This document shows, piece by piece, positions 1 to 8,557 of a stretch of DNA of 64,000 bases. Location: positions 59,007 to 123,006 of the forward strand of contig DIRJ01000038.1 in assembly GCA_002427505.1 (NCBI GenBank), given 5' to 3'. The stretch is from Mageeibacillus sp. UBA5439 (lineage in GTDB: Bacteria > Bacillota > Clostridia > Saccharofermentanales > DTU023). Each line of letters opens with the position of its first letter. The stretch's first letter is position 1. The notes under the pieces are model-generated. The model was not told where the DNA came from, searched no databases, and saw only the letters and a program-made list of their open reading frames with translations. The translations under genes were made by a program, and so were the position numbers.

Positions 1-240
1 AAGGGACAGGCTCTCACCAAGCTCCGCTTTGGTAGAGAGAGCAACTTTGTCGTTGATTTCACTTAAACGCAAAGCTGAGTGCACGTCAATCTGATAACGC
101 CGCTTCAACTGATCCAGAAGCAAATCCAGCCTTTGGGTGCTTAGATCCATCAGGTCTGCCAGCTTCGTTTTCTCAATCGGATCCCCTGCAGCGAATAAAA
201 ACGCCTCCAGCAGGACCAGAGCTTCAACATCGCTCAACAT
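1..240 (-). CDS. scpB: Segregation and condensation protein B (5' part)
   Basis: Partial gene cut by the window edge: 80 codons from an ATG at 238-240, reading off position 1. ScpB is a winged-helix (kleisin-associated) subunit of the Smc-ScpAB condensin that organises and segregates the nucleoid. The visible N-terminus (MLSDVEALVLLEAFLFAAGD, then IEKTKLADLM) fits the start of the first winged-helix domain. Its ATG lies inside the 3' end of scpA (7-nt overlap), the usual scpA-scpB arrangement and a sign of translational coupling. The call rests on this N-terminal match plus the scpA neighbour. Confidence 0.9.
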   Translation of the reverse strand, partial: MLSDVEALVLLEAFLFAAGDPIEKTKLADLMDLSTQRLDLLLDQLKRRYQIDVHSALRLSEINDKVALSTKAELGESLSL

Positions 241-1013
241 ACAGCCTTCTCCTTAGCTTCTATATAAATCGGCGAAAATACTGATCTTTGCTTTGCAGTG
301 ATCTGATTTCGCCGCAGCAGTTCAAGGACAGCCAGAAAACCTGCTATGCGTGTTTCCTTGGACTGTTCAGGCGGAAATAGTTCATAAAAGAAAAAGCGGG
401 GTTTTTCATTCAGCTTATCTATGAGCTCATTCATGCAGGAATTAACTGAAATTCTTTCCCGCTGCAATATTTGCTGCATGGTACTTTTACTGGACTGAAA
501 GCGGGCTGTATTACGGTTGACAATCGTGTCAACCGCTTCAGCAAAGCGATCAATATTCAGTTTCTGCCTTCTTGTTTCTTTCTTTATACCCAGACGCTGG
601 GGTGATTCTTCAGGCTTATAATAAGTCAGGGCATAGATTTCGCGCCGCTCCTTTAATTGCATGGCAATCATGCGGCAGCGTCTGTAGCGTAGAAGTTGAA
701 AGATTAATTCGCTGCTGGGATCAAACTCAGTTGCTGTTTCTGTTTCCATTTTGGAAGACGGCAGCAGCAGACTCGATTTGATCTGTATCAGCGTAGCTGC
801 CATGAGCAGAAAAGAGCTGACCAGATCCATGTCAAAAGCAGGCATTTTTTTGATTATCTCTAAATACTGATCTGTAATTGATGCGATCGAAACTTTATCT
901 AAAGCCACATTGCCGCGCTCCAATAAATGGTCCAGAAGCGCCAGCGGACTCTCGAAAGAGTCCACATTTATATCCGGCTCCCTACTGTCAGTTTCTAGTA
1001 TCTCATTCGCCAT
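234..1013 (-). CDS. scpA: Segregation and condensation protein A
   Basis: 259-residue kleisin subunit of the Smc-ScpAB complex, which bridges the SMC heads and binds ScpB. The N-terminal kleisin region is recognisable around residues 20-85 (ESPLALLDHLLERG, DQYLEI, and SSFLLMAATLIQIKSSLLLP), followed by a charged linker. The C-terminal winged helix ends near residue 250 (FLAVLELLRRNQI). The length is normal for the family. The start ATG at 1011-1013 is 10 nt downstream of the peptidase gene on the same strand, so the two and scpB are probably co-transcribed. Confidence 0.95.
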   Translation of the reverse strand: MANEILETDSREPDINVDSFESPLALLDHLLERGNVALDKVSIASITDQYLEIIKKMPAFDMDLVSSFLLMAATLIQIKSSLLLPSSKMETETATEFDPSSELIFQLLRYRRCRMIAMQLKERREIYALTYYKPEESPQRLGIKKETRRQKLNIDRFAEAVDTIVNRNTARFQSSKSTMQQILQRERISVNSCMNELIDKLNEKPRFFFYELFPPEQSKETRIAGFLAVLELLRRNQITAKQRSVFSPIYIEAKEKAVC

Positions 1014-1023
1014 AATAACCGTT

Positions 1024-1740
1024 TTAAAAAACCATAGGCGGCAAGCCCAGTGCTATCTGGATCTTTTGGAAGATCCAGCTGATCGGTTGTCTGATAATGT
1101 AATCAAAAGGAAGCTGAACCCAGTTTAAAACCGTGGAAAGCGCTCCGCGAAAAAATACCACGATCACAACGAAAACCAAGCCGATGATTCGCTCCTTCTG
1201 CATAATTTTATAGTAAAGGTCCGCGGGCAGGAGGGCACCAAATATCTTATAGCCATCCAAAGGCGGCACCGGCAGCAGGTTAAATACTGCCAGCCAAATA
1301 TTTACTACGTATAAGTTAAAAAACAGTTTCATGAACACATGTACAACTGAACTGCCGGCCCAGCCAAAAGCCACGGCCACAGTATACAGAAGACAATAGA
1401 GAAAGCAGGAGATCGCACTTAAAATCACATTGGACAGGGGTCCCCATAAACTTGTGTAGACCATGCCCTGTCGAGTTGATTTTGCCTTTGTGAAGCGTGC
1501 AGGGTTGATCGGTACCGGCTTTGCATAGCCAATCCCCAGAATTAAAAACATCAAAAATCCGATCGGATCAATATGTTTTAGCGGATTCAGGGTCAACCGG
1601 CCACTTAAGGCAGCAGTATCATCACCCATACGGAAGGCGGCATAGGCATGCGACGCTTCGTGTACTGAAATCGACAGGCTTAGAACCAGAATCGTTATCA
1701 GCAGGTTAATAACATCAATTCCACCAAATATATCTAACAG
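1024..1740 (-). CDS. Site-2 protease-like M50 zinc metallopeptidase, apparent CTG start
   Basis: Small integral-membrane metalloprotease of the M50 (S2P/YwhC-like) family, which cuts substrates within the membrane. Read from 1740 it is 238 residues. The zinc motif HEASH is at residues 27-31, followed by a second conserved motif NLLPVPPLDG near residue 155 that supplies the third zinc ligand. Several hydrophobic segments surround both. The first in-frame ATG lies after HEASH, so a start there would remove the active site. In frame, a TGA sits at 1750-1752 and no ATG, GTG or TTG lies between it and the motif. A CTG at 1738-1740 sits 7 nt after GAGG, so CTG is the likely start. It is in a scpA-proximal operon, as seen in many Bacillota. 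Confidence 0.85.
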   Translation of the reverse strand: MLDIFGGIDVINLLITILVLSLSISVHEASHAYAAFRMGDDTAALSGRLTLNPLKHIDPIGFLMFLILGIGYAKPVPINPARFTKAKSTRQGMVYTSLWGPLSNVILSAISCFLYCLLYTVAVAFGWAGSSVVHVFMKLFFNLYVVNIWLAVFNLLPVPPLDGYKIFGALLPADLYYKIMQKERIIGLVFVVIVVFFRGALSTVLNWVQLPFDYIIRQPISWIFQKIQIALGLPPMVF

Positions 1741-1829
1741 ATTATTACCTCATTTCGCTTTAACTCGTAAATTATAGCATAGCTATTCAATTTCAAAACG
1801 CTTTCAGAAAAGCTGAATTGTTGTATTAG

Positions 1830-3425
1830 TTATGGTTCCGTCAGGTAGATATCAAGACCATCCGAACTTATCATCTCATCATTGACAGTGACAAACAATG
1901 CCTCAACCTGTTCAAAGGAGGATAGGAAGGAATCAATTTCATCAGCCGGAGTCAGGAACAAGGCAGTTGACAAGGTGTCACCCAGGCTGCCATCCGGGCT
2001 GATCACGGTCACCGAACTGTAAATATTTCCCGGGCAGAGTGTCAGCGGATCAATAATATGATGATAAGCCACACCCTCATAGTTATAAGTGCGTTCATAG
2101 GAGCCGGAAGTGGTCACAGTCATATCCTGAACAGAAAGAACTTCAATTATACCGTTTTCCTGTTCCGGATCCGGATTTTTCACACCCACTTTCCACTTGC
2201 TATTTTTAAAATTATTCTGTCCCCCCGCATAAATATTGCCCCCCAGGTCCAGCAGAAAATTCTCCGCTCCGGCCTGTTTGAGATCTTGAATCAAAAGGTC
2301 TAAAGCATATCCTTTGGCGATTGCGCCTACATCTACAGAGGCTTGCGGATCTTTGATGTAGGCAGTACCGGCCGCATGATCAAGCAGCAGATCATTGATA
2401 TCACAATGAGCGGCTGCTTCTTTCAGCAGATCATCTGCAGGTATCCGGGCATGATCAGGATGGGCCAGAGAATATTGGCGTGCCTCATGCCATAAAGAAG
2501 TAACCGCACCTAACATGATGTTGACCCTGCCCTTGGTCAGCTCTGCTGCATCAATGCCAAGCTGCAGTAAATTCATAGTTTCTTCATCCAGGGCTACCGG
2601 TGCAATTCCGGCTTGTTCATTGAGGTCTTTTAAGCTGTTTACCTCCCCTGAGTCAGCATCGAATATATTGAATTTCTGATCAAACTCCTGCAGACGCTGC
2701 TCCAGGATATCGTGCCATTCTTCAAACTGCTCCTCATCATCAGTGTAAACAAGCAGTCTGCTGACAGTATCCAGATACTGTGTAAACAGAGCTTCCTGTT
2801 TCTTCGGCTTCTGATCAGCCGGAGCACAGGAAAAGGAAAATAGCATCAGGGGAAGCAAAAATACAGCGAGCAGAATATGTGACGAGTGTTTTAGCCATGA
2901 CTCCAGCGGCCGCTGGGCCGCTTTTAGGATCAGAGAGGAAAGTGTACCCGTAACTACAGCCAGTATAAGCAGCAAAGCCACCAGGTAGTTCCAGGAAACC
3001 GGCACCTCACTAATCAGGAGGAAGATCAGGAACTGACCCAAATTATGAAACAAAGCTCCTGTCACCGATAAAATTAACAGTGGCAGTTTTTTCCGGGAAA
3101 GCTTCAGCAAAACTATCATCGCCAGCAGAGACAGGACACTGCCGGTTAAAGATGTCAGACCTGCCAGAAGACCGCGGGTTAAAAATACATAAAGACTTTT
3201 GCCCACTGTTACACAGGCAGCACTGCCATAAGAAAGGTAAAGCAAAGCTGCCATTACCGCCACATTCGCCAGTCCATAGCGCATCGGGATCGGGGTTGGC
3301 AGAGCCGGCAATAATGATTCAAAAAGACTCAGAGCCAAAGCCATGGCCAAAAACAAGGCGCTCAGGACTAATTGCCGTGTTTTCGCTCTTGTATTTACTT
3401 TTGAACCGGATTCAGGCAACAGCAT
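1830..3425 (-). CDS. Gx transporter / ApbE FAD:protein FMN transferase fusion
   Basis: 531 residues from the ATG at 3423-3425; an upstream in-frame start at 3461 would overlap the preceding gene by 50 nt. Residues ~15-185 are a multi-pass membrane domain of the Gx-transporter family (historically 'heptaprenyl diphosphate synthase component I'), with the conserved stretch LPTPIPMRYGLANV. A hydrophobic stretch with a lipobox-like end (LMLFSFSC, Cys ~200) then leads into an ApbE domain that transfers FMN from FAD to a Thr of target proteins. ApbE landmarks are DVGAIAKG (~365-372), LLDLGGN, TTSGSYER and HHIIDP (~455-460). The two parts are usually separate genes, with ApbE a lipoprotein. Here they are one ORF, 14 nt into the NusG-II gene. 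Outside orientation of the ApbE domain is inferred. Confidence 0.88.
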   Translation of the reverse strand: MLLPESGSKVNTRAKTRQLVLSALFLAMALALSLFESLLPALPTPIPMRYGLANVAVMAALLYLSYGSAACVTVGKSLYVFLTRGLLAGLTSLTGSVLSLLAMIVLLKLSRKKLPLLILSVTGALFHNLGQFLIFLLISEVPVSWNYLVALLLILAVVTGTLSSLILKAAQRPLESWLKHSSHILLAVFLLPLMLFSFSCAPADQKPKKQEALFTQYLDTVSRLLVYTDDEEQFEEWHDILEQRLQEFDQKFNIFDADSGEVNSLKDLNEQAGIAPVALDEETMNLLQLGIDAAELTKGRVNIMLGAVTSLWHEARQYSLAHPDHARIPADDLLKEAAAHCDINDLLLDHAAGTAYIKDPQASVDVGAIAKGYALDLLIQDLKQAGAENFLLDLGGNIYAGGQNNFKNSKWKVGVKNPDPEQENGIIEVLSVQDMTVTTSGSYERTYNYEGVAYHHIIDPLTLCPGNIYSSVTVISPDGSLGDTLSTALFLTPADEIDSFLSSFEQVEALFVTVNDEMISSDGLDIYLTEP

Positions 3426-3831
3426 CCACTCCTTCAGTTTCTGATCTTCCCTGCAGCACAATTACAAAATTATTAGGCAGGCAGGCTGCAAACTGACCTG
3501 CAAATCTGATTCTGCCTGTTTTGACGCAGACTTGATCCGGACAATCAGATCTTACAATGGCTATTGACCGATCAGGCCATTGCTGAATTTCTATCGCCGG
3601 AAGCTGGTCATAGGAAAGAAGCCGGCTTGTCCCCTCCTCCAGAATAAAGCGATCAATCACCACGCCTTCGTGATACACCAGCACCTCAATGCTGTCTGCA
3701 GGATTCAATAATGGCGGAATCAGCAATAGGGTCAGGGCCGCCACTACTATTAATCCTAATAGAATAAAATCACGCGGTCTGGCCCAGGGGCGCTGCTCGC
3801 GTGATTTATCGCTTCTTATCTCATTGTTCAT
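3412..3831 (-). CDS. NusG domain II-containing membrane-anchored protein
   Basis: 139 residues: a short basic N-terminus, one membrane segment (~24-44) and an extracytoplasmic NusG-domain-II-like (PF07009-type) domain. It has a conserved cysteine pattern SDCPDQVC (residues ~96-103) and a later AACLPN, suggesting a disulfide or metal site. Proteins of this type are found beside Gx transporters and ApbE in Clostridia and take part in flavin-based extracytoplasmic redox loci; the exact role is not established. It is upstream of, and overlaps, the transporter-ApbE fusion, so the two are translationally coupled. Confidence 0.8.
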   Translation of the reverse strand: MNNEIRSDKSREQRPWARPRDFILLGLIVVAALTLLLIPPLLNPADSIEVLVYHEGVVIDRFILEEGTSRLLSYDQLPAIEIQQWPDRSIAIVRSDCPDQVCVKTGRIRFAGQFAACLPNNFVIVLQGRSETEGVDAVA

Positions 3832-3873
3832 TTATTTTCTTACTTACTTTAGTTATCGACAGACAGAAGCCGG

Positions 3874-5451
3874 CTATCCTTCGTCACTTGTGTCTGAAGG
3901 ATCAACTGTCTCTGTTGCCGACTCAGCTGCTGTCGGCTCCGAAGCAGGGTCTGTTGGCACCGGCGTTACTTCAGTCTCCACAGGCTTAACTGTTAAGCTG
4001 AACTCAAAAACAGCATTTTCCTTTAGGCCATTGTCAGCTGTCAGGATAACTGTATAAACACCTGCCGGCAAACCTTCGGCAATCACTAGCTCCTGCGCAG
4101 CATCATTCCAGCTAATCCCGTCATTACTAGAGTTTATGCTCAGTCTGGGTGCAGGATGTCCGCTAATTTCAAATGCTCCGGAAGACGCTTGCTTATATCC
4201 TTCAATTAATTCCAGACTTGACGGACCTGAAATCAGCGGCGCTTGCTGGGCCTTTTCAACAATTAAAGTGAACTTCAATGTCATGTCATCAAGGCTGTTA
4301 CTTACTTTCAGATTGATCTCATATTTCCCCTGAGTCAATCCCGCAGCAATATCAATTTTCTTGCTTGTATTGTTCCAGCTAATCTTTGTGCTGTCCGGGT
4401 TCATACTGATGCTGATTTCAGGCGACGGATTACCAGTAATTGTAAAGGCAGCTGTCGAAGTCTTTTTGTAGCCTTCTGTCAATGTCAGAGTTTTATCACC
4501 ACTTATGGACGGTCCTTTAAATAGTCCCTGATAGGGGTTCTCCTGATGCCAGTCAGTCGGATCCCAGCCAAGTCTGCCGGATATGCTGTAGGGTTTGCCG
4601 GCCTGGACTGCAGGAACGGACTGCGGTGTTGGCCAGGAATAACCGGAACTATTCGTTAAAATATAAAGAGGCATACCGGGGTAAGCATAGCTTTGCATCT
4701 TAGCTGCATCCCGAACACTTAAACGAATACAGCCACCGGTTGTTTTATATCTGCCCAAAGCATACATACCGCCGATCCAGCATTCATTATATTCGGGTCC
4801 CTTGGAACCGCTATACTCATATGGAACAGAGTGAAAAAAGTAATCACCCATTATTTGCGTAGGATAGCGCACGTAGCAGTCACCCAGTAAGGAAAACTTT
4901 AGATATGACGGTCTGAAGGCCGTGATTCTGATTGGTTTTCCCTCAGGCGCCTTGGGAGTTGCATTGTTGTAGCCGGTAGAACAATAAAATGCCTCTATCG
5001 GTATTTCCTGATCAGCTTCATCCAATCCATAGATTACGGTAACCTGCATGTCTTCAAAGACGCGGATAGAATGAGCCCTGCCCACTTTACCCACAGGCTT
5101 GGCAGCAAGATTAGCAGCTATTGTTGTTGTCGTTGTCGTTTTGCTTGCAGCAGTAGGGGATGTCTCCGTACTAGTAATACTATGTCTGCTTTTGCTGGGA
5201 GGAGTGTTCTCATTAAAAGCAGAACTCGAAGCAGGCTCAGATTCACCATGAGGCGGCGTATCACTGCTAGTGCCGGTCACAGCCGAAGTCGCTGTTGAGC
5301 TGTCTGCTTCACCACTGCTGGGATCGGAGGGCGTAAAATTCTGCATATTCGGAACACAGGCTAAGAGAACAGATGCCAGTAATAAAAGCATAGTAATTGA
5401 AGAAAGCAGCCCCAGCCCTCTTCTTAGTTTTATGTTTTTAAACTTAGTCAA
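3874..5451 (-). CDS. L,D-transpeptidase (YkuD) lipoprotein with two Ig-like repeats
   Basis: Cell-wall enzyme forming 3-3 peptidoglycan crosslinks or anchoring wall proteins. Read from a TTG at 5449-5451 (GGGAG 6 nt upstream) it is 525 residues. A basic N-terminus and hydrophobic core end in the lipobox LLAC (Cys ~32), followed by a long Ser/Thr-rich linker (~35-120). The YkuD domain has His ~207 (FHSVPYEY) and the catalytic motif TTGGCIRLS (Cys ~241). Two related Ig-like repeats follow (~313-398 and ~409-489, each with an 'EGYK' start), then a Pro/Thr/Glu-rich tail. An ATG at 5494-5496 would add 15 unlikely residues before the signal. Monocistronic; divergent from the acyltransferase gene. 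Confidence 0.9.
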   Translation of the reverse strand: MTKFKNIKLRRGLGLLSSITMLLLLASVLLACVPNMQNFTPSDPSSGEADSSTATSAVTGTSSDTPPHGESEPASSSAFNENTPPSKSRHSITSTETSPTAASKTTTTTTIAANLAAKPVGKVGRAHSIRVFEDMQVTVIYGLDEADQEIPIEAFYCSTGYNNATPKAPEGKPIRITAFRPSYLKFSLLGDCYVRYPTQIMGDYFFHSVPYEYSGSKGPEYNECWIGGMYALGRYKTTGGCIRLSVRDAAKMQSYAYPGMPLYILTNSSGYSWPTPQSVPAVQAGKPYSISGRLGWDPTDWHQENPYQGLFKGPSISGDKTLTLTEGYKKTSTAAFTITGNPSPEISISMNPDSTKISWNNTSKKIDIAAGLTQGKYEINLKVSNSLDDMTLKFTLIVEKAQQAPLISGPSSLELIEGYKQASSGAFEISGHPAPRLSINSSNDGISWNDAAQELVIAEGLPAGVYTVILTADNGLKENAVFEFSLTVKPVETEVTPVPTDPASEPTAAESATETVDPSDTSDEG

Positions 5452-5676
5452 AGTAAACTCCCGGCAAAGATGTATAGTTGTACCAATACTACACATCTTC
5501 AGATTTTATTTCTATAGATCTTATCATAACAAATATAGGCCATTTGTAGTAGATGATACGAAATCAATAGACTATAATCTGCTGAAAAATCAATGCTTTA
5601 TTTATAGATTTTCATAGTAGCTATGTTATATTTAATGTAATTTGCTCTCTCTGCCAGACAATACAGGAGATGCAAA

Positions 5677-5721
5677 ATGAAAGTGAATTATGTCAGCATC
5701 CGGAAAGAAAACAAGCACTAA
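5677..5721 (+). CDS. Possible 14-residue leader ORF overlapping the acyltransferase start
   Basis: An ATG at 5677 sits 7 nt after a strong AGGAG (5665-5669) and opens a 14-codon frame (MKVNYVSIRKENKH) ending in TAA at 5719-5721. The ATG of the downstream acyltransferase (5690) lies inside it in another frame and has no ribosome site of its own at normal distance. It may be a leader that hands ribosomes to the next gene, or the old start of that gene after a frameshift. No homologue is recognised. Confidence 0.35.
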   Translation: MKVNYVSIRKENKH

Positions 5722-6976
5722 TCGCCACTACACTTCTGCCACTTACCGCAGTAATTTCCGCTATCGTTTATCTTTCCCTATACTTAAAGTTCTACTCACC
5801 CCTGTAATCTGGTTTTTATTCAATTATAGAGCTGATTACTACGACGCACCTAAAGACGAGAACTATTTAATACTGTCTAATCATACAGGTTCTCTGGATC
5901 CCTTGATGCTGGCAAAAAGCTTTAGAAGACCGATTTTTTTCGTCGCCTCTGATCATTTGTTTCGTCTGGGTATTATCAGCAAGATCATAGATTTCCTTGT
6001 AGCCCCTATTCCCATTATCAAATCAAAACAGGATCTGCAGGCTCTGCGTAATATTAGTTCAGAGCTGGCAAATGGCAATACAGTTGCCTTGTTTCCCAGT
6101 GGGAGCCGGTCAGTCAGCGGGCCGGAAGAAGCTATCCCCCGCGCTACCGGCAAATTGCTCAAAATTTTGAAAGTGCCGGTTCTGCTTTATCGTCTCGAGG
6201 GCGGCTATCTCAGTTCCCCTCGTTGGGCCAGGTCACACCGCCGCGGAAAAATGAGCGGCAGAGTTGTGTATAAGCTGACAGCCGCCGATATTGAAAGATC
6301 TACACCTGAAGAGCTGAACAGGATTTTGTATGAGCATCTGGATGCCAACCCCTACGCCGGCAAAGAAAGAAATACTATTAATTATCTGGGCCGCAACTAC
6401 GCTCAATATCTGGAACGCATATTCTGGAAGTGTCCTTCCTGTTTGCGCTTACAAAGCTTGAAGTCAGAAAAAGATATTGTCTTCTGCAACTGCGGTTTCC
6501 GTCTGCGCTACAATGCCAGAGGCTACTTTGAAGCTGCGGGGAATACTGCCAGGGACCAGTTCTACGCAATACGTTTCCCGCAGGTGGATAGTTTTTATCA
6601 GTGGCAGCTAAATGAATTAAAAAAAGACTTCAGTACTGAGAAACTGGCATCAATGAATTTGCGTCAATCAATTTTTACTGATAACGAAGAGACACTGGTA
6701 CTAACATCCAAAGCCCGCAAAAATCAGAAAGTACTAAAAGGTTCACTCGCTCTCTACCCCGACAGATTGGAATATCTTGATCCTCATAGCGGAGTCTGTT
6801 TCCGCTTCCCTTTGGCGCAAATCTTTGATATTGACTGTATCGGTCCCCAGCGATTACAGTTTACAGATGCTCGGGACCAGCTGGTTTATGAAAGCTATAA
6901 TAAAAAGCCCCGCTCCGCTTATAAATATATAGAAACAATTAAACAAATTAAGTCGCAGTTTCTATCAAGCAGATGA
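5690..6976 (+). CDS. PlsC-like 1-acylglycerol-3-phosphate acyltransferase with C-terminal zinc-ribbon region
   Basis: 428 residues. The N-terminal half is a lysophospholipid acyltransferase domain with the catalytic HX4D motif (NHTGSLD, ~68-74) and the glycerol-phosphate-binding block FPSGSRS (~137-143, usual form FPEGTRS). It should add the second acyl chain to lysophosphatidate or a related lipid at the inner membrane face. Beyond ~235 it has an extra region with a CPSC...CNCG cysteine set (~244-265), a likely zinc ribbon, and ~150 further residues not recognised. The ATG at 5690 follows an in-frame TGA at 5684-5686, so no earlier start is possible. Ribosome loading probably depends on the short ORF upstream. 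Confidence 0.8.
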   Translation: MSASGKKTSTNRHYTSATYRSNFRYRLSFPILKVLLTPVIWFLFNYRADYYDAPKDENYLILSNHTGSLDPLMLAKSFRRPIFFVASDHLFRLGIISKIIDFLVAPIPIIKSKQDLQALRNISSELANGNTVALFPSGSRSVSGPEEAIPRATGKLLKILKVPVLLYRLEGGYLSSPRWARSHRRGKMSGRVVYKLTAADIERSTPEELNRILYEHLDANPYAGKERNTINYLGRNYAQYLERIFWKCPSCLRLQSLKSEKDIVFCNCGFRLRYNARGYFEAAGNTARDQFYAIRFPQVDSFYQWQLNELKKDFSTEKLASMNLRQSIFTDNEETLVLTSKARKNQKVLKGSLALYPDRLEYLDPHSGVCFRFPLAQIFDIDCIGPQRLQFTDARDQLVYESYNKKPRSAYKYIETIKQIKSQFLSSR

Positions 6977-7002
6977 GATCAGGGACAGCTATTAAGCAGT
7001 AG

Positions 7003-7035
7003 TCTCTCCAAATAGTCAATTCAGTTATTTGAGAG
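7003..7035. other. Intercistronic inverted repeat
   Basis: TCTCTC-AAATA at 7003-7013 pairs with TATTTGAGAGA at 7025-7035, with one unpaired base and an 11-nt loop. It lies between the acyltransferase and the symporter. There is no T-run afterwards, so it is more likely an RNA-processing or stability hairpin than a strong terminator. Confidence 0.45.
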
Positions 7036-7054
7036 ATAGTTTCAGGAGAAGAGT

Positions 7055-8488
7055 ATGGATTTTTCATCAGCCAATAAAGAGTTATGGGAGTTTGTGTTAA
7101 CCAGTGGTGTTTTGGCTATCTTGTTGCTTCTTGCTAATTTACTGCGCAGGAAGACGAGGTTTTTCCGCAATGCCCTGGTTCCCACATCCGTTATTGCAGG
7201 ATTCCTAGGGCTAATTTTTAATGAAAGCAGACTGATCACACTGGATGTTGATTTGCTTCAGATGCTCACATATCACGGTCTTGCGATCGGTTTTATCGCC
7301 CTTAGTCTCCGGGTCCCGCGATTACATGATCTCAAGAAGCAAAAGGGAGACGGTTTATATAACAGTGTCAACTCCGGCATGCTGATAGTTTCCAACTACC
7401 TCATGCAGGGAGCACTTGGTTTAATCATCACCATTATCGCTTCTTTTACCTTCGCCCCGGGTTTCTTCAAAGCTTCAGGCATACTTTTACCGATGGGATA
7501 TGGTCAGGGTCCGGGTCAGGGCAATAATATTGGTGCCATGTATGAATCTTATGGTTTTGCCGGCGGGCAAAGTTTCGGTCTGGCCATTGCCAGCATTGGA
7601 TTCGTCTGGGCCAGTATTGGTGGTATCGCCTATCTTTATTATCTTAAGAAAAAAGGCAAGCTGTCGGACACGGCTATCAGACACAAAAAAGACCAGGTTG
7701 AAGTTATCTTTGAAGATGAGGATGAAGTTCCTCTGTCTGAGCCTGTTGACCGTTTAACTCTGCAAGTCGCACTAATCGCACTGGTTTACCTCATAACTTA
7801 TGGTGTGATTTATGGTCTGTTATGGGTTTTGGGCCGCTTCCCTGCTTTGTCCGGTCTGGTAAATACTCTCAGTCCGCTGCTTTGGGGCTTTAACTTCCTC
7901 ATCGGTTCCGTCCTAGCCATGTTATTGCGCAGCTCTCTGAAAAAAATCCGGCAAAAAGGTCTGATGTCTCATCAGTACCCTAATACGTATTTGTTGAATC
8001 GCATTGCCGGCTTCGCCTTTGATGTAATGGTCGTCGGTGCTATATCCACTATTTCGATTGATGACCTTAAAGATAATTGGCCGGTATTTCTCATTATGTC
8101 AACGCTAGGCGGACTGGCAACTTTGTTCTACAACATCAAAATGTCCAAAATCGTCTATCCGGATTATCCGGTCGCAGGCATGATGGGCATGTATGGCATG
8201 ATGACCGGTACAGCCAGTACGGGAATTATGCTCCTGCGTGAGGTTGACCCGCTCTTTCACACTCCGATGTCAATGAATCTGGTTACCGGCAGCAGTACAG
8301 CCATCATCTTTGCCGCACCTATATTGCTTTTTGTCGGCCTGGCAGCTCAATCTGATTTACTCTTATACGTCACCCTGGCCGCCATCTTTGTCTACTGGGC
8401 AATTCTGCATTTCGGCCTTAAATACCGGGCAGGAAAACATGCCCTGAAATATAAGGCTACAATCCGTTCTGAAGAGGAGTGCGATTAA
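7055..8488 (+). CDS. Sodium:glutamate symporter-like (GltS/ESS family) membrane protein
   Basis: 477 residues with about ten to twelve predicted hydrophobic segments, built as two halves around a hydrophilic loop (~205-240, rich in Glu and Asp). Glycine-rich re-entrant stretches (GYGQGPGQGNNIGAMYESYG ~149-168, and GMMGMYGMMTGTASTGIM in the second half) resemble the hairpin motifs of glutamate/Na+ symporters. It is likely a secondary transporter for glutamate or another small carboxylate. Start ATG at 7055 follows CAGGAGAAG. It reads in the same direction as, and ~80 nt after, the acyltransferase, but no functional link is evident. Substrate is inferred only from family resemblance. Confidence 0.75.
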   Translation: MDFSSANKELWEFVLTSGVLAILLLLANLLRRKTRFFRNALVPTSVIAGFLGLIFNESRLITLDVDLLQMLTYHGLAIGFIALSLRVPRLHDLKKQKGDGLYNSVNSGMLIVSNYLMQGALGLIITIIASFTFAPGFFKASGILLPMGYGQGPGQGNNIGAMYESYGFAGGQSFGLAIASIGFVWASIGGIAYLYYLKKKGKLSDTAIRHKKDQVEVIFEDEDEVPLSEPVDRLTLQVALIALVYLITYGVIYGLLWVLGRFPALSGLVNTLSPLLWGFNFLIGSVLAMLLRSSLKKIRQKGLMSHQYPNTYLLNRIAGFAFDVMVVGAISTISIDDLKDNWPVFLIMSTLGGLATLFYNIKMSKIVYPDYPVAGMMGMYGMMTGTASTGIMLLREVDPLFHTPMSMNLVTGSSTAIIFAAPILLFVGLAAQSDLLLYVTLAAIFVYWAILHFGLKYRAGKHALKYKATIRSEEECD

Positions 8489-8557
8489 AATCGTCAAAAG
8501 TGTATAATAAGATTTGTTAACTCGCTTAGCATGAGCGGGCTGCAAAAGAGGAGACTT

